A stretch of DNA of 64,000 nt from Paenibacillus_AR mesotrionivorans (GTDB taxonomy: Bacteria; Bacillota; Bacilli; Paenibacillales; NBRC-103111): assembly GCF_046098205.1 (NCBI RefSeq), contig NZ_JBJURJ010000008.1, positions 265,945-329,944 on the forward strand. The letters are read 5' to 3'. Positions 54,401 through 62,694 of this stretch are shown piece by piece. Each line of letters begins with the position of its first letter. The first letter of the stretch is position 1. The position numbers and the translations under genes were made by a program. The notes below the pieces were generated by a model. It had not been told where the DNA came from. It ran no database searches and was given only the letters and a program-made list of their open reading frames with translations.

Positions 54401-57400
54401 TGCTGCCACAGAAGGATTCATCGATTCATAATAGATCGTGCTGCTATCCAGGCTCTGGGGCATATCCTTGCCGTCCCTTGCCTCCACCACAACTTGCCCG
54501 CCTCCGCCAACCGGCAGATCCAGCCGCTCCGTCGACCAACGGCGCACCTCTCCACGGACTACACCCGCATAAGCGGACTCCAGCCCCGCCCTGGCCATAA
54601 TGCTGCGCGCTTCCTCCGGCCACTGTCCGTCTGCTACCATTTGGTTGCCGGACTCATAAACATCAATGGCGTTATTAACAAAAACAGACTCCGTCATATA
54701 ATTGTTCACCAGATCCAGGTTATGGATGCTGGCCTTGTAGGCCTGGGCCCATCGTTTGGAGCTATGCCAGGGTGGCGATTCGGAAAGATCGATGACGTTA
54801 TTTTCATAGCGCCAGTACGTGGTGCCCTCATCCGCATACAGTGCTGCGCTGTCGTCCATCTGGTTGCGAATATAATTGCCCTTCACCAGGTTCTTGTTCT
54901 CCGCCGTTCCACCGGAAGCCCCCAGGCTGTAGATGGCTCCGCCGTCCCGCAGACCCTTGCCCATCAGATCGTAGATAAAATTGTTTTCAATCCTCACATT
55001 CCGCAGCACCGGGGTAAAAAGCTTATCCCAGCCATACCCGATATGCGTGCCGCTGTAAGGGATGTTGTAGATTTCATTGTGGCTGATATCCATATACTCG
55101 GGAAAACCCGCCGAAATAGCCGACGACGACTTATAGTCCACCCCGATATCGTGGATGAGATTGTTGACCACATCGTTGTTTTTCATGATCTTCCGGTGAT
55201 CCGCCGGATTGTAGTTTTCCCGGTCAGAGCTGTTGGGCTCCCCCACACTGACGGCGTTGCCGGAGATGTCATAGAAGCGGTTGGCACGGATGAGGCTGTT
55301 CTGCACCGCCGTTTTCATCCGCACAGCGGTAATCCCCAGCCGGGAAAAATCATTGCCTTCAAAATTGACTGTATTGGCATAGCTCAAATCAATAGCCGCA
55401 TCCGGCATATAATCCGGTGTTCCGGAGTAGCGCAAATAGTTATTTTGGGCATCGGAATGGCCGTATTCGCTGCTGGGCCGCATCCAGGTGGTGTAGCTGA
55501 AATGCAGATTGCGAAATTCCAGGTTGCGGACGGGGTTATCTGCCGACTCGCCACGGATGTCGAGCAGCTTTTCCAACACAGGTGCCACAATGGACGAGGT
55601 GCTCATATTTTCCCAAGCGCGCGGTTTGTAAAACAGCTTGCCCGCCTGTTCATCCAGATACCATTCACCCGGTTCATTCAACAGCTCCAAAGCATTTTCG
55701 TAGGTGACGGGAACGGTAGCGGAGGTTAATCCACGGTTACGGACCGTGTCCCAGGCCGGCTGGTCCAAGGTCAGCTGCGCTTTTCCTTCGGAGGTGAGTG
55801 AAACTGATGTAACACCTACGCGGGAATTGGTCCACAAATCGTTAAAAACCAATTCCAGATCATCAGGTTTGGCAAAAGCGGCAAGTTCCGGGTCATCGGA
55901 AGTATAACCCACATCTGTTTTGTCGGGGTTGGTCAATCCACCTGTGCTGGAAGCCCGGACAGCCCGGAAACCGTCAACAAACAGCTGGCGGGTCCGCAGA
56001 CCGGCAGCATCGGCGGAATAAATGCCTTTTTCCGCATCGTACATCGACCAGCCGGTTACCTTCTTGCCGCCGCTTACCAGCGCCTCCTCCCCCGGATAGC
56101 TCCGGTAGGTGACAAAATACCCGTTTTCACCCGAGTCCTGCGGCGTAAAGGTCAACACCTCCGGCAGCACATAGGTGCCGCCCCGCAGCAGAACCTCAAC
56201 ATCCCCGGCCATGCCGTTTTTGAGAGCGCGTACCGCTTCCTGTGCCTTGGCAATGGTTTGGTAAGGAGCCGCCTCCGTACCCGGGTTGGTATCCGCCCCG
56301 CTCGGGGATACATACAGCCGGTGCGCCACATTGCGGGCCACTACCGTTACTTCCGTTTCCCCGCGCACCAATCCGTTGGGACTGGTAGCATACACCTTCA
56401 CCTTGCCAGCGGAAACGCCCGTTAATTCGCCATAATGGTCAATGGTAGCAATTTGCGGGTCGGAGGTGCTCCATGTGATAAATTGGTCTGTGGTATGGGC
56501 AGGCAGGATAGCAGCCTGAAGCAGGACCCGTGAGCCAACAGGCACGCCGGCTGCCACCGTCCCGATATCAATGGAGCTGATCGGCTCCGCAAACACCCGT
56601 ACCACAGTTGTTGCCGGCGGATTTCCGGCGAGCTCCTCGGGTGAGACGGAAATTACGGTTTCTCCTGGCGTAAGAGCCGTTACCACTCCGCTGTTCGTAA
56701 CCGTCGCTACCTCGGGATGGCTGGAGGTCCACACGGCATTCCGGTTGGTGGCGTCAGCCGGATGGAAGACCAGCTCTAGCGGTTGGCTGGTGTTGGCGGC
56801 AATATCGTAGCTCTCCTTGGAGAAGGAAACGTTTTCCAATTTCTTGTAGGAGTAGACATGGAACTCGTCAAAATAGACAGTACCGATGCTGTCCTTGTAG
56901 AAGCCCATGGACATTTTGTCAAAGGTGCCCTTGGCCTTCAACGGCTCCCCGGACAGCTTTTGCACATCGTTAATGTAAAAATCATAAGTACCCGCTTCCG
57001 TATCCAACGCGATGCGAATGTTATACCAGGTGCCTGCCTGATAGTCCTCCAGCCCGGTCCAGGCGCTGGCGCCCGCTTTCATGTAGGAGATTTTCCCGCC
57101 GTTTAGGGCGAATTGAGCCAGATTGACGGTGCCCGCGTTGATGTAGGGCAGATAGATCACAGCATTAGTCTGCTCTGCCCGGAACTGGTAGGTCAGCACA
57201 CTCTTGGGTGTGGCACCGGTGAAGGAGCGTGAAATGGTATAGGTGGCGCTGCGTTTGGCGGATTGGGCATATGCCAAAGCCCGCCCCGGATGACCGTCCA
57301 CCTCCTGGACGGACACAGCAATCTCCGGATAGGAGGCGATGCTCCAGCCGGAGGGTTTGCCGCCGATGGCCGCAGCATCGAAGGTATCGGCCAGGACGTT

Positions 57401-57577
57401 GCCTGTTGCCGCCGACGCAGTTTGCAGCGAAAGGCCGGACATGGGTTTGAAGCCGGAAATTGAAGCAAAACCCGAAATTGGAGCAAAGCCGGTCAAGAGC
57501 ATCAGCGCAGATAAGAAAGCGCATACAAACATGCGTAAAATGGAAGACTGCTTGACTGGTTTGGTGCTAGTAACCAT
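51467..57577 (-). CDS. Cell-surface beta-helix glycan enzyme with SLH anchor
   Basis: A 2036-residue exported protein. Signal peptide (about 1-57), a LamG/DUF1080-like sandwich (about 60-255), two Big2 domains (about 265-420), then LYVSPSGADTNPGTEAAPYQ (about 419) opening a right-handed parallel beta-helix to about 960 (RNLEFRNLHFSY, GNYIRNQMDDSAALYADEGT). That core resembles GH141/PL-type proteins. Further Big2 domains (about 1040-1185, 1390-1465), a second LamG-like domain (about 1200-1375), Fn3 (about 1490-1580), a Gly/Pro linker (about 1585-1610) and three SLH domains (about 1856-2030; FSDMKGHWAKPE, FVDVAASDWYAEAV) complete it. The SLH repeats bind pyruvylated wall polymer, so the enzyme is held on the cell surface. 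AAAGGAG precedes the ATG. It is last in the leftward glycan operon. The substrate is unknown; a fucosylated or pectic side chain is plausible. Confidence 0.85.
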   Translation of the reverse strand: MVTSTKPVKQSSILRMFVCAFLSALMLLTGFAPISGFASISGFKPMSGLSLQTASAATGNVLADTFDAAAIGGKPSGWSIASYPEIAVSVQEVDGHPGRALAYAQSAKRSATYTISRSFTGATPKSVLTYQFRAEQTNAVIYLPYINAGTVNLAQFALNGGKISYMKAGASAWTGLEDYQAGTWYNIRIALDTEAGTYDFYINDVQKLSGEPLKAKGTFDKMSMGFYKDSIGTVYFDEFHVYSYKKLENVSFSKESYDIAANTSQPLELVFHPADATNRNAVWTSSHPEVATVTNSGVVTALTPGETVISVSPEELAGNPPATTVVRVFAEPISSIDIGTVAAGVPVGSRVLLQAAILPAHTTDQFITWSTSDPQIATIDHYGELTGVSAGKVKVYATSPNGLVRGETEVTVVARNVAHRLYVSPSGADTNPGTEAAPYQTIAKAQEAVRALKNGMAGDVEVLLRGGTYVLPEVLTFTPQDSGENGYFVTYRSYPGEEALVSGGKKVTGWSMYDAEKGIYSADAAGLRTRQLFVDGFRAVRASSTGGLTNPDKTDVGYTSDDPELAAFAKPDDLELVFNDLWTNSRVGVTSVSLTSEGKAQLTLDQPAWDTVRNRGLTSATVPVTYENALELLNEPGEWYLDEQAGKLFYKPRAWENMSTSSIVAPVLEKLLDIRGESADNPVRNLEFRNLHFSYTTWMRPSSEYGHSDAQNNYLRYSGTPDYMPDAAIDLSYANTVNFEGNDFSRLGITAVRMKTAVQNSLIRANRFYDISGNAVSVGEPNSSDRENYNPADHRKIMKNNDVVNNLIHDIGVDYKSSSAISAGFPEYMDISHNEIYNIPYSGTHIGYGWDKLFTPVLRNVRIENNFIYDLMGKGLRDGGAIYSLGASGGTAENKNLVKGNYIRNQMDDSAALYADEGTTYWRYENNVIDLSESPPWHSSKRWAQAYKASIHNLDLVNNYMTESVFVNNAIDVYESGNQMVADGQWPEEARSIMARAGLESAYAGVVRGEVRRWSTERLDLPVGGGGQVVVEARDGKDMPQSLDSSTIYYESMNPSVAAVDASGRVSGVSVGKTAVLIHILNASMLRTLEAEVTVGDTLSEVELKDVAGHVLAVRSGTTQSLEVLGKTFFGNTVELGNAVFAVSDPAVASVTEDGVLTAHGEGSTIMTVKGERLGEEKTGIFHVRVWNYGDTAVSGLQEEISGVDDWYVYPTNQNVSAGDGSITISTPNTGHGIYRGRQYQNELLDFDLTINGTTSWYALLFGKKSDTASYSNDDNYLVVVSSGGIELQRYNGTARTVIYGNIAGHTSLAGDAIPNTMLPFNTKKHVELGSIEEADGVRLIFKVDGQEVFNYLDTASNALRGPGYFGLIARSGSLTLGESAVGADRLAGLVLSGPETLKAGEHGLVQATGVDWSGKAVPAPSGVVYTSSNTVTASVYENGVVVAHSPGTTVISAVYGAGKASHLLTVLAAEPGGGAGPGEPPVDQAGPQWPVGAKLDFPADGIGQEAVRLEWPAAADVSGVAEYRIRLGEQVLDTVTGSVYQYLASGLKAGTTYTYAVIPVDRKGNAGEALTGSVTTKAATTPGNPGNPGNPGSPGDDDSEEPAGTDHPQTGGGSGQVPVSVTAEGIVLDAASLNGTIEQTPEGGTVTVLSLSSTILEAALGKLGSTEAVDRLIVEVPDSSAIRLELPAAALQKAGVQGGKSTLFIRSSSGSYELPLAGAAEQLALLAGRENGTLRVHIGLVSAQSKTHQMAQSAAAETGGKLISVPVEFKVDMVINGRNLELTSWKEYVSRWLPLTQDVNPAAATGVRIDPATGKLSFVPAVFTQQDGKPAAELKRKGNSLYAVLELSKTFSDMKGHWAKPEVELLASKLVISGTAEDQYTPDGLVTRAEFAAMLTRGLGLDPAAYSKTTFVDVAASDWYAEAVSTAVEAGLADGFETGEFRPTEHITREQAAVMAARAVAAAGSHMSGAGQRERAAYIDEAQISAWAKEAVAQMSGAGIFSGRDGSSFAPEAAITRAEAAVVVKRLLQAVEFMN

Positions 57578-57628
57578 AATTCACTCTCCTTTGAATATTT
57601 AAGCTTTACGCCCCACGGGGACACGTTG

Positions 57629-57880
57629 AACTCGGTTTTTCAAGAATAATGCGCCACTTTGGCCCATCCCTATTCCGCCCCCGGACCTTCTGAGGCGGTT
57701 TCTACTCGGTTTTTCGAGTATAATCCGCCACTTCGGCTCCCCTGAGGCACTTTATACTCGATTTTTCGAATATAATCCACCACTTCAGCCCCTCTGAGAC
57801 ACTTTATACTCGGTTTTTCGAGTATAATCCGCTACTTGGCCCCCCTGAGGCACTTTATACTCGGTTTTTCGAGTATAACC
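57629..57880. repeat. Repeat cluster G: about 52-bp units with a TACTCG hairpin
   Basis: Five units start at about 57629, 57703, 57755, 57807 and 57858; the last four are 51-52 bp apart. The unit contains TATACTCGGTTTTTCGAGTA followed by TAATCCGCCACTT and ends CTGAGGCACTT. The TATACTCG/CGAGTATA arms form a hairpin. One copy has compensating changes (CTCG...CGAG becomes TTCG...CGAA partly). The block fills the 390-bp gap between the 595-residue gene and the S-layer enzyme gene. Confidence 0.8.
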
Positions 57881-57966
57881 CGTCCCTCGAGCCTCCCCCC
57901 CCCCCGCCCCAGCAGAGACGCACCCAGCTTCCGGGCACGTCCTCCTGCCTCTTCACGCGGGGCGGC

Positions 57967-59754
57967 TTACGCGAAAATGTGGTACGGATCGGCGTACAGC
58001 TCCACAACCGGCTGGCCATCCAGCAAAAGTGTGCACCGTCTGGGCATAGCCCCCGCCATCTTCCGCGGCACCTCCGCCTCCGGTTCCGTCACATCGCGGA
58101 TGGTATACCGGTTGAGATACGCTTCCAGCACCTCCACACCGTCTTCCCCGTCCACAGCTACCACTGCCCAGCCGGCCTCCAGTCTCCAGCTTTCCAGCCG
58201 GGCCGCTTCCGCCCGGGAGCTCAGCACCTGACGAAGCCTCAGGGTGTCCCCGTCCATCACCACAGCCACGGGCTGCTGCTTTCTCTCCGCATCCTCCTCA
58301 GCCAATCCCAGCAGAGCGGTTACTGCAACGGCGGCATGGGGATAACGCAGCACATGCCACATCCGACCTCCGGCTTCAGTCGCAATGGTCTCCAGCACCC
58401 CGTCGAAACGATGGACCACCCACTCATCCGCCAGCTCCTTCACCTGGTTGTTCACCCGGTTCATGCTCCGAAGCACCAGCGCCGCATTTTCCCGCTGAGA
58501 GGAAACCGTCTGTACGTCCGGATAAATGCTTTCTTTGAATAATGCCGGGCTGAGATATCCGCCATGGAAATCATGCGTAGGATGGGTGCGGATGGACTCC
58601 CCCTCGTCCACATACCAGCGCAGATACGACACCTGTTTGTCCTTTACGCTAAAGCTTACAGGAAAGGACTGCCACCCCAGACCCCAGGTAGGCCATTGAT
58701 ACGAGCCCGGAATCACCGGAAAACGGCTTAGGCTGCCCAAGCGGACATTCCCGCCGATCCAGCTGTAGGCGCGAGCATCGTCAAACACCCTCTCCTCCCG
58801 GACGCGCGGCAGTAACTGCTCCTCCTGTGCCCGGATCCCCGCCGCAAGCTCCGGCTCCAGCAGCAGCAAGGAAACCAGATCATTCAGGTTGAAGGTGTCA
58901 CCGCTCATATCGGCAAAATCCCGTACTCCCGCTGCCGCCCACAGCAGGCTTTTGCGGATGGTTTCGCCCTTGAAGTTATAACTCCGGATGGCGGGCACAA
59001 TCTCTTCCCCGGCATGAAACCGGAGAATCTCCTTCAGTTCCTCCATCCTGGCGGCTAGCCGTCCGGTCAGCTCCTCATCCCTGCCGCCAATGGCCCGCAT
59101 GGCAATCCGAAGCGCATTCATCATAACGCTCTGGTATACCAGACTCAGGTTTTCCCCCCAGCCCCAGCCCCGCCGAGCGGTATAATCCTCCCACCGGCGG
59201 AAGAACTCCACACCCTCCCGGGCGTAGTGCTCCTCCCCCGACAGTACGGATGCAGCCAACAACATAGCCCCGTCGCTCATAATCTTATTGGGGTAATAAA
59301 TTTCGGGATGGGCGCATTCGTGGCTGAACCAGACAGCGGCATGGCCCAGCATCCGGTCCATCAGCTCCACATGTTCTGCGGGAAAAACATCCGGAACGCA
59401 TAACCGCACTGTCACCAGCGGCATCAGGATAAAAAACGCCGCGTTGGAGTCCTGGATTTCCGCCTCTTCCCGATACCAACGGAAGCCTCCGTAGTGGGGA
59501 TGCGCCGGGTCGGTAATCTGCAGCGCCGCCACTGCCTGCAGAATCTCCAGCCCCTTTTCAGCCGGAAGCTGTCCGGTTAGCATTCCGAAGGTATAATATC
59601 CGGCTGAGTAACGCCCCTCATGGCAATAAGGCAAATGGGCAACCTGGCGCGTATGCCCAGGCCGGTCATACCGGACAAGCCCCTCTTCCAGCACGGCCTC
59701 GTGCAGAGCCGCCTCAAAGCTGCGCTCCAGAACTGCCTTTACTTCACTGTTCAT
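57967..59754 (-). CDS. Unrecognised 595-residue enzyme-like protein of the glycan operon
   Basis: I cannot assign this to a known family with confidence. There is no signal peptide. The first about 380 residues are rich in regularly spaced helices (ECAHPEIYYPNKIMSDGAML, GWGWGENLSLVYQSVMMNAL, SYNFKGETIRKSLLW), suggesting an alpha/alpha-toroid like that of heparinases or unsaturated glucuronyl hydrolases. The last about 150 residues look like beta strands (VAVVMDGDTLRLRQVL, RRCTLLLDGQPVVELYADPY), as in two-domain polysaccharide lyases. Many Trp/Tyr/His residues (HFxGGYLS, WPTWGLGWQSFP) would line a sugar pocket. AAGGAGGAG precedes the ATG, 72 bp after the lipoprotein gene. It probably acts inside the cell on the imported sugar. 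Confidence 0.7.
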   Translation of the reverse strand: MNSEVKAVLERSFEAALHEAVLEEGLVRYDRPGHTRQVAHLPYCHEGRYSAGYYTFGMLTGQLPAEKGLEILQAVAALQITDPAHPHYGGFRWYREEAEIQDSNAAFFILMPLVTVRLCVPDVFPAEHVELMDRMLGHAAVWFSHECAHPEIYYPNKIMSDGAMLLAASVLSGEEHYAREGVEFFRRWEDYTARRGWGWGENLSLVYQSVMMNALRIAMRAIGGRDEELTGRLAARMEELKEILRFHAGEEIVPAIRSYNFKGETIRKSLLWAAAGVRDFADMSGDTFNLNDLVSLLLLEPELAAGIRAQEEQLLPRVREERVFDDARAYSWIGGNVRLGSLSRFPVIPGSYQWPTWGLGWQSFPVSFSVKDKQVSYLRWYVDEGESIRTHPTHDFHGGYLSPALFKESIYPDVQTVSSQRENAALVLRSMNRVNNQVKELADEWVVHRFDGVLETIATEAGGRMWHVLRYPHAAVAVTALLGLAEEDAERKQQPVAVVMDGDTLRLRQVLSSRAEAARLESWRLEAGWAVVAVDGEDGVEVLEAYLNRYTIRDVTEPEAEVPRKMAGAMPRRCTLLLDGQPVVELYADPYHIFA

Positions 59755-59826
59755 CCTTGCTCCTCCTTACGTGCAGCAGAAAGGCGCACCCTGCGGTCCG
59801 CCCTTCTGGCTCATCATGCTGATGGT

Positions 59827-61497
59827 TTATTTCTTCTGGGCTGCTGCCATTTTGTAGATATCCGCCATCAGGATCGCGGTGCCCTTGTTTTCGTCGTACC
59901 ACTTGGCGTAGAAATCATCCACCTTGGTACCGCCCGCTTTTTCCCAGGCTGCCTTGGAGTCAGTAATGAACTGGTCCACACTGTAGCTTTTGCCGCTGAC
60001 AATGGTTTTGTTCGCTGCATCCAGAATGGTCTTGTTGGCATTGGTGTTGATGGTAACCAAGTCCTGAGGCAGGTTGGGCAGGTATGCCTTTTGGGTAATG
60101 CCCACCATCGGCGCTTTTTCATTGATGTACAGGGTTCTGGCCTGCTTCACCAGCTCACCCAGCTCCTTCTCGGTAGGAGTCGGATTCACCTTGTTGTCCA
60201 AACCGTAGCAAGGACCGACGATAGGCTGAAGCATGTTCATATCCCGGTTGTAGTCCCGCTCCTTCTTGTTCTTGTCAGCATCGATGACCTGGGCGCAGCC
60301 GTTGCTGGTAGGCGTATAGTGGACACCCTCCATGCCAAACTCGATGGTTTTGGTGAATTTCTCGGTGACCATAAAGTCGATTTGGCGCATAACCGCTTCC
60401 GGGTCCTTGGTAGCCGCGTTGACCATCCCCGTCATTTGGATGGGGTTGCTGGACAGAGGGCTGAACTGGCCGAATTCGGTTTTTGGCAGCGGGATGATGG
60501 CAATTTCAGCTGTAGGCACATTCTTTTTCAGGGTTTCGTAGATGGTAATATCCGCCCCGTTGCCGCCGTAAATCCCCAGCTTGCCGGTAATCCAGGCCTG
60601 CTTCTGCTTCTCGCCGTTTTTGTCGGTTACGAAGTCCTTATCAACAACGCCCGACTCGTACAGCTCCTTCTGGAAGCCGATGGCTGCTTTAATCCGGTCC
60701 CAATTGTGAACAACCTTGTCATTTTCCAGAATCCACGGAACCTGGTCTGTGCCGAACAGTGTGAATCCGGTTCCAAACATATGGTTAAGCACAATACCGG
60801 AAACGAAGCTCAATCCGATGCCTTGGGTATCCGCCTTGCTGTTGCCGTCCGGGTCCTGGGTGGTGAAGGCCTTGGCTACTTCAAGCAGCTCCGCCGGGGT
60901 GGTGGGGGTCTTCAGATTCAGCTTCTTCAACCAGTCGCTGCGGATAAAAAGGTAATGCTGCGGGTTTACATCCATCGGGCGGCCTACGGTGTAAAGTTTG
61001 CCGTCAGCCATGGTGCCTGCCTTTTTCAGGGCCGGATATTTCTCCAGCACCGCTTTGTATTCCTTGCTGCTTTTGTTGATCAGGTCATCCAGGGGCAAAA
61101 GCTGCTTCTGGTTGTAAAGCTGACCTTGATAAGCGGTATCGTATTCAAAGATCAGGTCCGGCGCGGAGCCAGAGGCAAATAGCACGTTAAACTTCTGCAG
61201 GGATTCGAAACGGGGAACGGTTACATACTTCACATCGTTAGGGCCGTTTTCGTTGACCCACTTGGTCCAGCGGTTATTATCCATGGTGCCTTCTTCGGCA
61301 GGGACTGTGCCCCGGTCGTACAGGGAAATGCTGATGGAGCCGCGTTTAGCCGGAGCCGTGCTGGATGTCCCACTGCTGGCGTTGGGGCTGGTATCGGATG
61401 CACCCTTATTGTCATCACCGCAAGCGGCGGCAGTTAATGCTAACGTAACGGCAGCGGCAGTAACGGCGGTGGTTTTCAACCATGTCTTTTTACTCAT
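59827..61497 (-). CDS. Extracellular solute-binding lipoprotein (YtcQ/LplA-like)
   Basis: A 556-residue lipoprotein. The signal sequence ends in LTAAACGDDN with the lipidated Cys at residue 26, followed by a Ser/Thr/Asn-rich linker. The mature part (SISLYDRGTVPAEEGTMDNN, KQLLPLDDLINKSSKEYKAV) follows the large family 1 binding proteins used for complex plant oligosaccharides. It lies 308 bp after the second permease gene, which may contain a separate promoter and a 12-bp inverted repeat. With the two permeases it forms an importer lacking its own ATPase. The substrate is probably a rhamnogalacturonan-type fragment, inferred only from family and context. Confidence 0.9.
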   Translation of the reverse strand: MSKKTWLKTTAVTAAAVTLALTAAACGDDNKGASDTSPNASSGTSSTAPAKRGSISISLYDRGTVPAEEGTMDNNRWTKWVNENGPNDVKYVTVPRFESLQKFNVLFASGSAPDLIFEYDTAYQGQLYNQKQLLPLDDLINKSSKEYKAVLEKYPALKKAGTMADGKLYTVGRPMDVNPQHYLFIRSDWLKKLNLKTPTTPAELLEVAKAFTTQDPDGNSKADTQGIGLSFVSGIVLNHMFGTGFTLFGTDQVPWILENDKVVHNWDRIKAAIGFQKELYESGVVDKDFVTDKNGEKQKQAWITGKLGIYGGNGADITIYETLKKNVPTAEIAIIPLPKTEFGQFSPLSSNPIQMTGMVNAATKDPEAVMRQIDFMVTEKFTKTIEFGMEGVHYTPTSNGCAQVIDADKNKKERDYNRDMNMLQPIVGPCYGLDNKVNPTPTEKELGELVKQARTLYINEKAPMVGITQKAYLPNLPQDLVTINTNANKTILDAANKTIVSGKSYSVDQFITDSKAAWEKAGGTKVDDFYAKWYDENKGTAILMADIYKMAAAQKK

Positions 61498-61670
61498 AAT
61501 CTGTAATGACCTCCCTTAATGTCCTCATTATTGTAGTACAGTAAGGCTTGTTTTGCTCGTTTTCTAATTCCTCTTTCTTTACTCCGCAGAGTCTGGCGGA
61601 TGAAAATGTTTGACAAATATTCGGGAGGAATGACTGGGAGGATATGGTGTGACTTGAGGGCGAGTTTTTT

Positions 61671-61716
61671 TGTCAGCTTTGAAACCTTGGAAAATCAATT
61701 ATAATCAAAGCTGGCA
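61671..61716. promoter_or_regulatory. Inverted repeat upstream of the lipoprotein gene
   Basis: TGTCAGCTTTGA (61671-61682) and TCAAAGCTGGCA (61705-61716) pair with one mismatch across 22 bases. It lies in the 308-bp gap between permease and lipoprotein genes. Neither side has a T run, so it is more likely an operator or mRNA-stabilising stem than a terminator. Otherwise 61498-61805 shows no gene. Confidence 0.4.
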
Positions 61717-61805
61717 AAATTGTCTGAGCATCCAAGTCACCCATATCCGGGAAGGAATGGATCTCCATGAATATATATTTGTCTTTTTTTCCTCCGAACA
61801 GACTT

Positions 61806-62681
61806 CTACCCCTTGATGGCCCCAATCATCACCCCCTTAACAAAGTAACGTTGCAGAAGCGGATACACAATCAGCATGGGAATCACCATAATCATAATGC
61901 CCGCCGCCTTGATGCCCTCCGGTGTAATATTGCTGACCTCCTCCTGATTCATCATGTTGAGCTCCTGAAGCACCGATTGGCTTTTGATCATCTGCTGGAT
62001 CAGCACTGTCATATTGTACTTGTCGGCGCTGTTCATATAGATCAGCACGTTGAAGAAGGCATTCCAGTAATGCACTCCATAGAACAGAGCGATGGTGGCG
62101 ATCATCGGCACAGACAGCGGCAGCATAATCCGCAGCAGCACTCTCCACTCTCCCGCACCGTCCATCCGGGCGGCCTCCACCAGTTCGTCGGGTATACTTT
62201 CGAAAAAGGAGCGCATGATCAGCATGTTGTACGTGCTCACCAGGGCAGGCAGCCACAAGGCGCCATAGGAATCCACCAGGCCCAGCTGCTTGATCACTAG
62301 ATAGGTGGGGATCAGACCGCCGTTGAACAGCATGGTGAACACAATCACCAGCGTCAGATAACGACGCCCGTAGAACCAGCTCCGGGACAGGGGATACGCC
62401 GCGAACACGGTGAAGATCATGCTCAGGACCACACCCACCACCGTAATTTTCACATTGTTAAAAAAAGCATTCACAATCGGCGTGCCGTCGAACAGCAGCT
62501 TATAGGATTCCGTAGTAACATCCACCGGCCAGAAGGTGACGAAGCCGGAGAGCACCGCATCCTTGCCGCTCAGCGAGACGGAGGCCAGATTGAGAAGCGG
62601 CAGCAGGCAGATGAGGCCGGCCAAGGATAAGAGGAAGTAGTTGACGCCATAAAAGACTTTTTCTCCCGTTGTGTATTTCAT
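61806..62681 (-). CDS. ABC permease, LplC/YtcP-like
   Basis: A 291-residue membrane protein with about six helices and the EAA loop ELVEAARMDGAGEWRVLLRI (about 175-195). The ATG at 62681 follows GGAGG; the longer reading from 62726 overlaps the preceding gene and is rejected. It lies 13 bp after the first permease gene and completes the channel of the importer. The end VKGVMIGAIKG is typical of the LplC/YtcP group. Confidence 0.9.
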   Translation of the reverse strand: MKYTTGEKVFYGVNYFLLSLAGLICLLPLLNLASVSLSGKDAVLSGFVTFWPVDVTTESYKLLFDGTPIVNAFFNNVKITVVGVVLSMIFTVFAAYPLSRSWFYGRRYLTLVIVFTMLFNGGLIPTYLVIKQLGLVDSYGALWLPALVSTYNMLIMRSFFESIPDELVEAARMDGAGEWRVLLRIMLPLSVPMIATIALFYGVHYWNAFFNVLIYMNSADKYNMTVLIQQMIKSQSVLQELNMMNQEEVSNITPEGIKAAGIMIMVIPMLIVYPLLQRYFVKGVMIGAIKG

Positions 62682-62694
62682 TGTAAGCCTCCGT

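Noticed and set aside
53369..55729. A 786-codon open frame on the plus strand
   Set aside because: It is antisense to the S-layer enzyme, has no ribosome site, and its translation is rich in His, Arg and Cys with no domain. It is a by-product of GC-rich codon use on the other strand.
57629..57880. The 52-bp units as a CRISPR array
   Set aside because: Units are tandem with no unique spacers, are hairpin-forming, and no cas genes are near.
59620..61182. A 520-codon open frame on the plus strand
   Set aside because: It is antisense to the lipoprotein gene, whose signal peptide and lipobox are clear.
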